A stretch of 64,000 nucleotides of DNA. It comes from Suillus spraguei (lineage: Eukaryota > Basidiomycota > Agaricomycetes > Boletales > Suillaceae). Position 1 is the stretch's first letter. Every line of letters begins with the position of its first letter. The position numbers and the translations under genes are program-made. This document shows, piece after piece, positions 1-11,035 of this stretch. Below the pieces are notes generated by a model that was given only the letters and a program-made list of their open reading frames with translations, ran no database searches and was not told where the DNA came from. The stretch spans positions 349,780-413,779 of the forward strand of contig JABCPU010000013.1 in the NCBI GenBank assembly GCA_016800925.1, written 5' to 3'.

Positions 1-300
1 CTGAGCGAGAACACTGGTGAGAGTGGGAACGGAGGTCACCAGTGAAGTTGTTGCTGACTGGGACATCAAGCGCTGAAATTAATACGAACACGCCGTTGAT
101 GTGATCGTGATAGGAATTATTCGAGTTCGTTATATCGTGGTCTTTGTATATGACTAGGGCTGACCGTGTCAGTTGAGCGCTCCAGCAAGAGTTGTGACGT
201 ACGAAAGCTGTGTGATCATCCCAAAATGGTTTCCTTTCGGCATGATGAGTAATTCCTTGTCCATTGACCCACCTAGGTGTTGAGCTCATCATCCACCAAT
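1..300. other. Left-edge sequence upstream of the TCP11 gene
   Basis: No coding sequence is supported here. It should hold the promoter and 5' UTR of the gene starting at 301. I see no clear TATA box. Confidence 0.4.
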
Positions 301-2251
301 ATGGAGGCCATTCTGTCTAAGCTTCAATCTAAAGCAGAGATTGCTCCAGATAATGCTTTACTTCGAGACACCATCTCATTACTGACAGATTTACACGAAG
401 GAATTACTCAGTATGTCACTTGGGATAATCTCATCCGGGATTTTCAACGGCTACAGGATCAAGGACTATGGGACATATCAGAAGATAACACAAAGCTTTT
501 GCATACCTGCGAAATTTTTTGACTAGTCAGCCGTCCTACCGTAAACGCCCTAGCAAAATCCCCGCACCCTCTCATCCAGCGAGCAGAGCATTACAGGGTT
601 CTTTCTCAATAATTTATCCGGATTCTGAATCTGCACCGTCTCCATTCATCCCATCATCTGATCCAGTATTGCTTCCCCTAGAGCTGGTAGAAATTCTTAA
701 CCGCACATACTTTCATCACCTGCTTGCCACAGATCCAAAGCGTGTTGTCCCTCCCGGCAAGTCCCTTATTTCAATGCTATCTGGCCCACCCAAGGAGAAA
801 GACGCCGAAAAACCTACTTTGCGTGACAAAGTCGAGGATCTCGTGCATAAAGCTTTCTGGGACGAGGTGCGGCCTCACGTGCTTCGGATATTCTGCCATC
901 TGAGGGCTCTATAGGCCATGGAATCACTCTCGAATCCAGAACCTTCTTTACAGCTACCGCGCCTTAAATTGTTGTACCAAGACCTCCTCATTGCACTTAA
1001 ACCTCTTCTCCCATCTCAGGATCCTGTCATCACCACACTTTCCTCACCGTTACCTCCGACGTCTTCCCCATTAGATTCGGCTATCATGCATTTGCGCGAG
1101 GTTGTAACATGCCTGCGAAAGCGTTGTGCGCCAATTCAGGACGAAGAACTCGATGACCTTCTTCGTTCACTAGATGAACCTCCCCCCGGACATCACGACC
1201 TATCTCACTAGCCACGTTAGTGGTAGACACAGTGAAATCTATACACAGGATCTCGGATAGTATGAAAGAACGGCTCTCGCAATTCGTGTTGGGAAGCATG
1301 ACTGAGGAGCAGCTACAGTCTACAGTATCTAAACAGGCAAAAACCAAAGAACGCCAGGACATCTTGGATATTTGGAAGAGCTGGCGGGTAGAGATAAGCT
1401 GGCTGATGTGGCTTCAGAACTATCAACCGTCTTTTCAGGTTAGCGGCGAAGCTGCTGAGTCACAGTTCAAGTGGATCGTACGACTCGTACAGGCACTGGG
1501 ATCATCGACCCCTATATCCTGTCAATTACCGACCAGCGAGCCACCGTCCATTGAGAACTCCCTTCCGTCGATTTTTTTCTTCTCTACTCCCGCGCTGCTC
1601 GAACTTCAGAATTATCTACAAGCACTCGTGATTGCTGCTTCTCTACGCACATTGATCCGTGTGCCTCAAGGTGCGCAAGCGAGCGACACAATGAGCTTCA
1701 TGGAGCGGTTGTGGATCCTTCTGAAGGCGGAAATCATTGAAGAGCCGGGTTCAGGCGACATAAAGCTCGTGCATCTCGCAGATGAGGTCGTTCGTGCGCG
1801 CCAGCTGGATGGTACCGTGCTCTCCGGAGAGGAAGAGACTAGGCTTCGCGCGGCTGTTGCCCGCACACTCAGCTATAATGATCCTGTGTTTGTGCTACTA
1901 CAGAAACGGTTACTGAAAGCGTTGGTCGACGCACTTGGGCATCAACGGTCGGAATCTAGACAAGCTGGAGCACATATGGGACCACCCAGAATGCAGACGG
2001 GGCAGCATGGCAAGCGTGCCGAGAAGCGAGCTCGGATAACGGTAGTCTTGAATCCGGAAGATTTTGACGCGACTCATGGTGCGGAGATACCTCAATTGAT
2101 CATTGGCAAGGTACAAGGTTTCGCAGATGAGTATTTGAGAAAGGTTGTTGAGGAAGTGTTTGTGAAAGTAGATGAATGCGTCAGGTGGGTGGAAGGCGTT
2201 TGGCAGGATGTACTTCGGGGAGGGGTCGTCGATCGTGAGTTCGTTATCTAG
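301..2251 (+). CDS. TCP11-family (T-complex 11 / Sok1-like) protein, multi-exon
   Basis: The protein matches the TCP11 domain family (yeast Sok1, animal TCP11), linked genetically to cAMP/PKA signalling; its biochemical role is unclear. The run FWDEAMESLS, then LKLLYQDLLIALKPLLP, RKRCAPIQDEELDDLL, ERLSQFVLGSMTEEQ and KERQDILDIWKSW is the family core in order. Splicing is needed. A 48-nt intron at 867-914 joins FWDE to AMESLS and removes an in-frame TAG. A 47-nt intron at about 1165-1211 restores frame into the long last exon (1212-2251), though its donor (GTTCAC) is weak. The change of frame near 480-560 is unresolved: either another intron or a lesion. The start is the first in-frame ATG at 301. 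The C-terminal third is an uninterrupted open frame ending in an amphipathic stretch. Confidence 0.85.
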
Positions 2252-3177
2252 GTTTGTAGAATATATAATGATCCAAAGGGGGATGCAATTTAATAATTTG
2301 AATCAGATTGGAGATTCCACCCTTTCAAAGCTTCAAGCGGTAAGCGTACGTGCACTGCAGGAAAAATATGTCAATGCCAGCTAGCTAGCCTTTGGAAATC
2401 TCCGGGGTAGCGCGGTAAGCTCGTGCAAGGTCACTCGAGAGTTATAAGACAAAATTCCGAAACGGATATTTGAGCATTTAATCTCAAAATGCACGAATTA
2501 ATTATAAACCTTGGTTTATCTTCAAGTTGCCTGACTTCCCTTCGGACTGTCGAGGATCCGAGGACGAAGTGGTAATGGTTTCAAGTTTTGGTATCGTCCG
2601 AGGGGGGCGTCGCCTACTGAGTGACAAGTGCCTAACAGCAGGTTCAGATCTTCCCCTTTCCTGGATCGCTTGGCCAGCTCGCATCCCCCTCGGATCAGCG
2701 CTTAGCCTTAGTCGTGTCGGCATGAGGCAGCTGGAATATTCAATCAAGTTGCATGCTTTGATCGGCGTTGCGATGCGACGGTTGAGATTGCCAACTAAAT
2801 ACTAGTAGCTACTACTGTAGAGTGAACTTTATGTAACGGGCTTGCCCATGGGAAGGCCGTATATATTATGTAATTCGTCAAGAGACCCGGCGGAGCCTCT
2901 CAACTTTGGTTCAATTGACTGATTACAATGGCTCACGCAGTCAACTTGAGTTGCTCAGGCTCGTACCTTGAAATGATGTAAGTGGCCGAATATGAAACGA
3001 ATCATCATCCATATGAAGACTAGCAGCTTCAGGTCCATTTATGTAATTTCAAGTTACTTTCCGGGTCATCACGCACTTGGTCTCGTTAAAGGTAAGTTGT
3101 TTTTCAATTGTCAATATAAAAACACCCTCCACGTACCACAGTGCCACCCAGTGATAGCTCTCACTCCCCCCCTCGCT
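2252..3177. other. Intergenic, TCP11 to P450
   Basis: No gene is supported. Two opposed open frames near 2500-2800 shadow each other and have no recognisable content. The last 100 bp before 3178 is the probable P450 promoter and leader. No TATA box can be placed with confidence. Confidence 0.5.
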
Positions 3178-5305
3178 ATGTCAGACTTTCTCACAGGTAG
3201 GCTTGAAGTAATTCTTGCCGCCTTCGCCATCAGCTTGGCGCTCAAAAGTTACTTTACCAAACCGAAGCTGCCTCATAGTAGTAAATTGCCACCAGGTCCA
3301 CCTTTACTTCCAATCTTAGGCAGTGCACTCGCAATTGATGTAACTGCTCCTTGGCTTACCTATAAGGCATGGGGCAACAAATACGGCAAGTGGCCCTACA
3401 CATTGCAGCTTATCATTACTAACGTTTCCTAGGCCACGTGGTATATACTCAGCTTTTTGGTCAGGACAACATCGTCATCAACTCTGAGCGAGTTGCCAGG
3501 GACCTACTTGAACACCGCTCACACAACTACTCTGACCGACCAAATATCTCAACCAATGAATTGTATGAATCATTCGATTTCTCGACTATTCTTGTTGATC
3601 GATCATGATTTCCCAGATTTGGCATCGACTATACTACCGCCTTTATGCGATACAGTAGTAGGTGGCGGCTTCACCGCAAAATTCTTCACCAGACCTTCCG
3701 ACAAGATGCAGTCCCCCGTTTTCGGCCCATGCAAGTAGCAAAAAGTTATGACCTTGTATTGAACCTCCTGGAAGACCCTCTGAACTTCTTGGAATATCTT
3801 GAAGTGTGAGTGGATTTCTATTTACCGAGTGACTATGTATTCAAACACTCCTTCAGCCATTCAGGTTCAGTCATCATGTCTGCTGTGTACTCGTATGATG
3901 CAGCACGACGTCATGACTACATGATTAAGCGCGCAACCATGGCCCTGGAAATCATACTGAAAGAGATGAGACCGGAGGTAGCTGCTGTTTTTAGTGCCTT
4001 CCCTTTCCGTATGCTCGCCTTTTCATCATGCACAGCAGTTTCTTACCGTCTAATTTGCAGTTCTTCGTCTCCCCTCTTGGCTCCCTGGTATGCGCCTAAA
4101 GAGAATTTCACCTTTAGCCAAGGAATTGGCCATAGAAAACTTGGAAAATCCATTTGCGCACACGGAGCGTGGTCTGGTAAGTGCAATATTTCGCGCAATG
4201 TTTCGTTGCTCAAGTTCTTTTCAGGCTACAGGATCCATTTCTTCTTGCATGGTCGCTGACCATTTGCTGATGCTTGATGACAACTGCAGCGATTCTGCTT
4301 GGCGGAAGAAAGCAGTAAAGGAATCTGCAGCAACTGCTTTCGGGGGTGAGCAAATACCTTTTAGTCGTGAATTTGTCAAGTTGAACGAGACTGTCTCTGA
4401 CCAGCTGGTACTGAGACGGTAGGCCGAAAGCAGCGGCCAGTGATTTGATCCTATGCTGACAAGTACTAGACAGCCGCTGTGTTGATGAATTTCATACTAG
4501 TGATGATTCTCTACCCAGATGTACAGCACAAGGCGCATAAACTTGTTGATAGTGTAGTCGGCTCAAAGAGACTACCGACATTCCACGATCGTCCATCCTT
4601 GCCCTACATTGATGCGATTTTACGGGAGTGCTTGCGGTGGCGCCCAGTGTTCCCTCTTTGTGCGTCGCTCACCTCAGCACAACGCAACTGAATCATTGAT
4701 CCATTACAGCAATCGTGCATGCTGCTGTCGAAAGTGATGTTTACGAAGGTTATTATATACCCAAAGGTATGGAAGTTTCTTCTCATCCTGGAATCCATGT
4801 TCATTCGCTGCACAGGTGCCGTAGTTACCCCGAATGTTTGGTACGAACATCATTTATTCTGTGGTTTGCAACCTACATAATCCCTCAGGGCGATGTGCCA
4901 CAACGAAGATAAATATGCAAATCCGTCCGAATTCAATCCTGACCGTTTCCTGAACCCAGACGGGACTTTGACGGACGATACTGTGAGTTTCGTGTGGGGA
5001 TTTGGGCGACGGATATGCCCTGGTCGCCACCTCGCCGAATCTTCTATATGGTCTGCTATGGTCTGCATGCTTGCAGTTTTCAACTTTTCCAAGCCTCAAG
5101 ACGAGGCTGGTAGAGATATTGAGGTCAAGCCAGAGTGGCATGGAGGGCTTACAGTGTACGTGACGTTTAATAGGACTTCTCTGGAGAAGAAGCTTACTGA
5201 TTTCTGGGTGTTAGGCGACCTCTGCCATTCCCTTGCGGTATCACTCCACGGAATGCGGACATGGATATCGCGGCCTTGCAGCATTTGATCAAGGTGTCTG
5301 TTTAG
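3178..5305 (+). CDS. Cytochrome P450 monooxygenase, 12 exons
   Basis: A heme-thiolate monooxygenase anchored in the ER, class E, of the type expanded in agaricomycetes; the substrate cannot be told. Exons I could join in frame: 3178-3385, 3433-3562, 3617-3805, 3857-4008, 4061-4176, 4225-4345, 4405-4418, 4470-4659, 4710-4766, 4817-4841, 4889-5155, 5215-5305. They sum to 1560 nt (519 aa plus stop), the normal family length. Visible landmarks: N-terminal hydrophobic anchor, the hinge KLPPGPPLLPILG, C-helix RWRLHRK, I-helix AGTETT, K-helix ExxR in AILRECLRWRP, PERF-like NPDRF, and the heme loop FGRRICPGR with the Cys ligand. The I-helix threonine site is encoded by a 14-nt microexon (4405-4418). 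The first intron uses GC..AG ends with a perfect TACTAAC branch site. Without splicing the locus looks like a pseudogene; spliced, I find no stop. Confidence 0.93.
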
Positions 5306-6536
5306 TCTGTTCTGTATCTGGCTGTACAAGCAGTAGCGAGCCCTGATCCCGTTGTACTACTTGTCTTTTTAGGAGGCAAAAAATTATCATCAGCAGTGAT
5401 ACGTGTTACGATGACAAATTTGAGCAAAAAGAAGTATAGCCCATAAGTACTGGCAGTTGTACAGTATTTTGAAGGTAATTGCCACCGAGCATGGAAGTAG
5501 TACGATTAAGGTACCAATTAATAACGCGAAAGGCCGCACGCGGCAGAGCCCGCTACGGTCGATTTTTTCCGAGCCACAACGTGCATCACTAGGGTTCGGC
5601 AATGCCGAATTTGACCTTGCTTGTATAAGCAGATATAAGAACCAGACATTTTCTAGGTAGTACTGGCATTTATTTTAGCACTTGGCTCTCTAAATGGACG
5701 TGTCATGTTCTTCTTTTGACGTTCTGTTCTCTATTCTGGCTTCTGGTCTTCCGAACAGACTTCTACTCTTCGAAGTGTCATTTCCTTCTTTATTCGCGTG
5801 TGTTCTTTCTAATTAGGTCAGAATTTGCCTAAAACGGCGTTCTTCATGTGCGGCGCCGAGTCAGTCGGTCTTCAAAGGTATATAAGTTGACAGTGTGGGA
5901 TCAGTCTCCTCTCTAACTTGCGATCCTCTCCTAGCTTCTCAGGCCTTGACCGTGGTCTTGCAAGCCCCGTAGTCGCAATGGAGGGATCAATCACCCTTCG
6001 AGCTGAACCTTTCATGACATCTGTTATTGTTGACATTGCCAGGATCATAGTGGCAATGTCTTCTTCTTGTACTATACCTGTTCATAAGTGGTGAGTTATA
6101 AACTTGACAGAATCTGCACAGCATGTAACTGAAACCTCCTCCAGAGCTGCATTTCACCATGGTAGCAAGGATCGTGTGTTTCAACAATGATCATGTTCAA
6201 CGACAAAGAGACTCACATTTTATTGATGTTTATTGATATTTATTATTGGCAGTTAGTCCGTCAGATTTCGTCGCATACCATATGACCATGCAAGCAAGGT
6301 GATTTGATTGTAACAGCTACATATACGAGATCAACGAGATCAATTCAACCCAGACTTCATGAATCAAGTGCTACTGATACAAATATTGTAGAGATCAATG
6401 AGATCAACTCAATGTAGACTTCAAGTGCCATGAATATAAGTACAAGACAAGTTGCAATCCAGATGATCTGTGAGATGGAGGCAAGTGCTAGAATGAGATG
6501 GAGGCTGATGCTATAAATACAAAAATTGAGTTGCAG
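5306..6536. other. Intergenic between P450 and Helitron accessory gene
   Basis: No established gene. Around 5878-5977 there is a TATATAAG-like box followed by a CT-rich leader and an ATG at 5978, which opens only a 38-codon frame before a GTGAGT-like donor. This could be the orphaned 5' end of a gene. From 6310 to 6500, short imperfect direct repeats (GAGATCAA, GAGATGGAGGC) occur. Confidence 0.4.
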
Positions 6537-7967
6537 TTAGTCCATTTTCTCTTTCTCTTTTCCCTTCCCTCCTTTGTTCTTCTGTCCATTTGTGTGCTTG
6601 TTTTTTTTGGAGGGGCTGATGGCAACATCAAATGTAGAGAATCCGGCGATGGCAGAGTCATCTTTCGACATGTTAATGGACATCGTGGAAAACACTGTGA
6701 TCATGCGTTCTTCGACAGGTTCGTCAGAAGGATCCAGGACCTTTATGGCTTGTACACCGAGCTGAAAAGTCTGAAATGGTTTGTCAGCAATTGTTTCGGA
6801 CGACGCTGTTTGGTACGCATGCTGGTCGATTGGCCATTTTGCACCATATTGTATATGTGAGCGTCGCAGACGGCAAGAATGAGCGTTCTGGGCCTTAATT
6901 TTGAGTAAGTCTTGTGCATAGGGATGAGCTTGCCACCGTTCTCTGCTGAGTCATAAATGTTCAGCTGCTTTAGTTTGTTTTGTCGCAGTTGAAAATACGA
7001 CCCGCAGTAGTCAGGCAGGATCCTCGGGTTGTATAGTGCTCCTGGAGTAACTTTTATAGAATGAGTGGATTATGTGCAGGAGCATGAGGATGACGAATAC
7101 CTTTATCCGGAGGAGGTGTTGGAATGTTCATGTTTGTGCTTGAGGTTGCCATTGAGCTCATGGATGCTGCCATGCTCTGCTGTTCTACCATACTGTCCTC
7201 AACGATCTTTCGTTTTGTTTGTCGAGGAGTGGCATTCTGGTTAGCATTGACGCCTTCTGGTTTCTGTGGGAGATGGTGAGTGGTAGTAAAAGAGTTTTTT
7301 TTTTTCTTACCTCATAGATGCATTGCGATGTCAGCACAATAAGGTCTGCGTATTGGAGGTCATTGGCACTCTTGGTGATGCATGCATTTATTTTCGAACC
7401 CTGTTGAGTGTGTTAGTTGTCATCTAGTGTTTTGTTTAGAACTGACTGTTGTTGCTCTCTTGCTTTCTTCGCTGACCCAGTCTTCGATCAATGTCAACTG
7501 ATTCTCCCATATGTCTGTCAGATTTGGGAAGCTTAGTGTGGGTTTGGAAATTGCCCATTTTCATTTGACTGTGTCTGAATTGCTTAACGGTATGTTCTCA
7601 TTTTCAATGTCAGATCGTGTTTATAAGTAAGAAGACACAGAGTCACCTTTTTGGTAAAGTGAGTGCCTTTCGCAGAATGCTTTGTCCCGCATGTCGAAGT
7701 GGCAATTTGCCCAATAATGTTCGTCCTGAATGGGCAACCATCCTTAGTGTTCACGTATGACCAGCTGGTCCCACTGTAATTGTCTTGGATGGTCGTAGTC
7801 CAATTGATTCTAAAATCTGCTTCACCCAAGCCATCCTTCCCAAGGCTTATAATGGCGTCAGTGACACGGTCATATATACTGTCGGCAACACACTGTGAGA
7901 AGCACTTGACCTCGACACCAGGTGAGGACATGGTGGTGGATTGGGTGATAGAATTAGGGGCTGACAC
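6537..7967 (-). CDS. Helitron-linked accessory protein with OB-fold-like C-terminal half
   Basis: Spliced minus-strand gene next to and co-oriented with the Helitron helicase. Exons supported by frame: 7400-7311, 7263-7101, 7050-6845 and 6770-6537, with introns of 47, 50 and 74 nt, each with canonical ends. The first exon starts at ATG 7967 or 7931 and runs to about 7650; the exon between it and 7447 is not resolved. The C-terminal half reads LRPRTLILAVCDAHIYN, then across an intron FQLGVQAIKVLDPSDEPVEE, then a Ser/Lys-rich tail. That order resembles the beta-strand pattern of an OB fold, but this is a visual inference. RPA-like single-strand-binding genes are known passengers in some Helitrons, so a replication-accessory role is plausible. 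No stop interrupts the four exons, unlike the neighbouring helicase. It could instead be a captured host gene. Confidence 0.6.
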
Positions 7968-8389
7968 ACATTGAATCTTTCTTTAAATAAGTGGAGTTAA
8001 GGGTTCTGGGGGTATGATGCACAGTAGGATGTGTTGTTGACAGATGCTCATATCATTGCTGACAAATGCTAATTTTGTCAGCAGTCAGGCAAGTGTGTCA
8101 GCTGTCAGGATGCTCTGTGTCATTTGGTACGCCATAGAGGTGGTTGAGGTACCTCAGTGATCATCTCGTCATTTTCAATACTGACTGAGTTAGTCAGTTT
8201 CCTCTTCTTTCAATGAGGTGGTTGTTGGTCTGTCCCGGCTTGGGTGCCTGCTAAAGCAAGATTGTCGAGGTTGAGGATGATCTGTTGAACCCTATCTAGT
8301 TCATGCACTTGGTCTTGTTTGGTACATGCTAATGTTTTATTCTGTGTAACTAGGTGGTTCAATGTTGGTAGTTGTTGTTGTGCTAGTTC
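7968..8389. other. Spacer between accessory gene and helicase remnant
   Basis: A 400-bp stretch with short TGTCAG-rich direct repeats near 8035-8110. It probably holds the 5' region of the accessory gene and the 3' region of the helicase. No gene is seen. Confidence 0.4.
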
Positions 8390-9835
8390 TCATTCTTCGT
8401 TGGTTGCATGTGGCCATTCAATTAACGTCTTCAGGTTTAATATGTCTAATTGAAGCATCTCACAGCGAATGTCTTGGGATGGGTGAGAACAAATTTTGCT
8501 GTAGTTGAATGGACGTAGGATGAATAGGCTTTGAAGGGAAGTCACGTGTGATACCATCATGTATGGTCTTTTGGCTCCTCTACACCATTTCGAGCCAAGA
8601 TCCATGATAACTTTCTCCAATGTCTGTCCCTGGGACTTATGTGCAGTGATCACAAAACTTGGAAGAATGGGAACCTGGGTGCGTGTAATGCAGCATGTCT
8701 TTTTGCAATTAGGATGCGTAAATCTTAGTTCCACGGAGTCTTCAATGATGGGTATGTCATGCGGATGTAGGTTTGGTAGTGCATCATCTGATGACTGATT
8801 GATTTCTACAATACAGGATCTCAGTACACATTGTTTTTCGTCATTGACTGTGTATCTCACTTTCTTCAGTATTCCAGTACTACCATTCACGATTCCACCT
8901 TCGACATCAAAATTTTGGGACACAAGGACTGGCATTCTGATCACTAGTGGAATCTTTCCTAGTCGCATGTTTGTTTTTCCCGAGTTCAAACACTGTAATT
9001 TGTTAATTAGATCCTTGTTGTGCAGCTGTTTTCCTTTATGTTTATCTGTGCAGTGGTACCAATGAAGGGTATGTCTTGTTCTTTGTGCAAATGCTGTCGT
9101 CATTCTAATGTTCAATTCATCTTTGCTTTCATTATCACAGACAATGATTGGTGCGTCTTTCCAATCGCAATCATCTGTATCTCTTGTGTTGGTGGTAATT
9201 ACTCTCATTTGCAAAAGTTGATAATCATCTATTGTACATTTTCCTTGGCATAGGCATGCAAGGGTTTCGACAAACCATTCATTTTCTGAACCTGATTGAT
9301 GCATTATTTTCATCAATAGTACCACAGTGTTTGTCAATAACCAGAGCAGTCTGCTGAAGATGCTTTTCTGTCCCTGTGTTGTTGCACAGTGTCTGAGGTC
9401 AAGGTGAGCATACAATTGTTTTCCGCTTACAGGCGAAAGCTGAGCAAAATCTCCAGTGAAGATGATATTTATTCCTCCGAACGGTGCAGTATTACCTTTG
9501 GCATCAACTAATGCATTGTGAATCTTACAGAGAAAATTGCAGCTTATCATAGATACTTCATTGATGAACAGGTAGTCAATACCTTCCCACATCGTAGTAA
9601 GGTCTCATTTTGTTTTAGTATTTGCTGATGATGTATGTCTTTGATTTAACAGGAGAGATGCGTGCAGAGTCATGCCTGAGATGTTTTGCACGGCCACTCC
9701 CATATATGAGGCAAGTCTGAATTGTTGTTCTTGGTTCCGTCTGATGGAGAAATCTTTTAAAGCATTGATGATTCGAGATTTGCTGGTTCCAGCAGGTCCT
9801 CCAATGAACATTCTCAGAGGTTCGGGCTTGTTCAC
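8390..9835 (-). pseudogene. PIF1-family helicase domain of Helitron, broken
   Basis: Two frames, 9835-9605 and 9592-8390, together cover a PIF1/RecD-like SF1B helicase that would unwind DNA during rolling-circle transposition. Motifs in order: Walker A as GPAGTSKS (family GPAGTGKS, so the second Gly is Ser), Walker B as YLFINEVSMI (family DEVSMI, so the Asp is Asn), motif III GDFAQLSPVSG, motif V-like ITAHKSQGQTL, and motif VI-like YMMVSHVTSLQSLFILRPF. Both nucleotide-binding motifs carry a substitution at a normally invariant residue, and a stop or frame change lies between the frames near 9600. The piece is therefore doubly inactivated. It is co-linear with the Rep region upstream. Confidence 0.9.
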
Positions 9836-9868
9836 TTGACTGTGTTCTGCTATTATTCTGAATGCTCT

Positions 9869-11035
9869 TCATTGTTCATTGTTTAGTGACCATTCTTGGG
9901 CGAATCGTTCAATATTCACGTCACGGAATTCATCAATTGGATGTGTATGGCTCTGGATATTTGGAGCAAGGCTCTCATGTGTTTCTGATGGTCTCATCTG
10001 TAGTGTTTCAATCGTTGTTGATGGTCCATTGTAATTGATAGGTAAGTGTGATTTTGAGGTATCTTTCACTGCTTGGTTTTGCTTCCATTTTGTCCGTCTT
10101 TTCTCATAGCAGTCTCGCCATTCATTCTCTTGCTCCATATTTTGAATCATTTCTTCATATATCTGACTGCCATTTTCACACAGGTCTGTACTAGCATTCG
10201 CAGGATTCGACACATGTGAGAGACTGTCGAAGAACTGGCACGAGTCCATATGTTGAAGGCAGCAGATCAGATCATTGTTAATTGTTTCTTTGTGCATTGA
10301 ACAGCAGGAGTCCATTGATTCAAGATGAGTGAGTATATCTTCATTGGTATTGTCTGTGAATATATCATCTTCATTAAAACCATGATTGTAGTTTGCTATT
10401 TCAGTCAAGATTCCTGCCAGTTTATGTTGAACTCGACGGTTCGTGAAATGATCATCTCGGCTGTCCTTACATTCGTGCAATATTTGCATATTGTTCAATA
10501 TAGAAATAACCTTCTCATCACATGTGCGTCTGAATGTCTCAAAGCTCTCAGCCCATGATTGTGATGTATGTTTAAGGTCAGTTATAGATCTCCAGGGTTT
10601 AAAAAGAATGAGCATCAGACAACAGTACTTGGGATAGATGGATTCTTGGTCTCTGTGAGGCATCTTTGAACCCATTGGAACAGGTATGAGTCGATTTTCC
10701 CATTGTCTCACTCACTGAAAATGTGTGCGCATTCATAATGTCCAGCCTGTAATTCTGCAAAGGGCGTGTTTTGGCGGAAGAATGAAGAATTTCCTCTGCT
10801 GAAAGAAACAGGTATGGTCGCTCACTTCAATGTCTTCTGAATCTTCTAAGGTATCATCAGTAAGCTCATCTTCATTATCAACATCATCATCACAGTATGA
10901 TTCATTGTCGTTTGTACACTGAGTTGTTGTTTTCTTATTGTTATTTTTCTTGTTATTTTTCACTTTGTCCACCTGAGCTATGAAGTCCCATACACATATA
11001 TTATTGAACTTTTCGTGTTGATGCAAATAGTCCAT
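9869..11035 (-). pseudogene. Helitron Rep-helicase linker region, broken
   Basis: Frames 11035-10733 and 10711-9869 carry the segment between Rep and helicase. Recognisable pieces are VWDFIAQVDKVKNN, an acidic Asp/Glu-rich stretch, and WENRLIPVPMGSKMPHRDQ followed by LILFKPWRSITDL. This matches the family pattern of a proline/arginine turn before the helicase. A stop and frame change near 10712-10735 separates the two frames, and another indel near 11030 separates them from the Rep frame. No catalytic residues are expected in this part. Confidence 0.75.

Noticed and set aside
2502..2805. Overlapping 80-90 residue frames on both strands
   Set aside because: Mutual shadows with no recognisable domain, start context or splice signals.
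3457..4422. P450 region as a pseudogene with several stops
   Set aside because: Each stop lies inside an intron with canonical or GC-AG ends; the twelve exons sum to an exact multiple of three and the full set of family motifs is in frame.
6300..6540. Helitron 3' end (CTRR with hairpin)
   Set aside because: Several CTRR-like sites exist but none with a convincing hairpin at the right distance.
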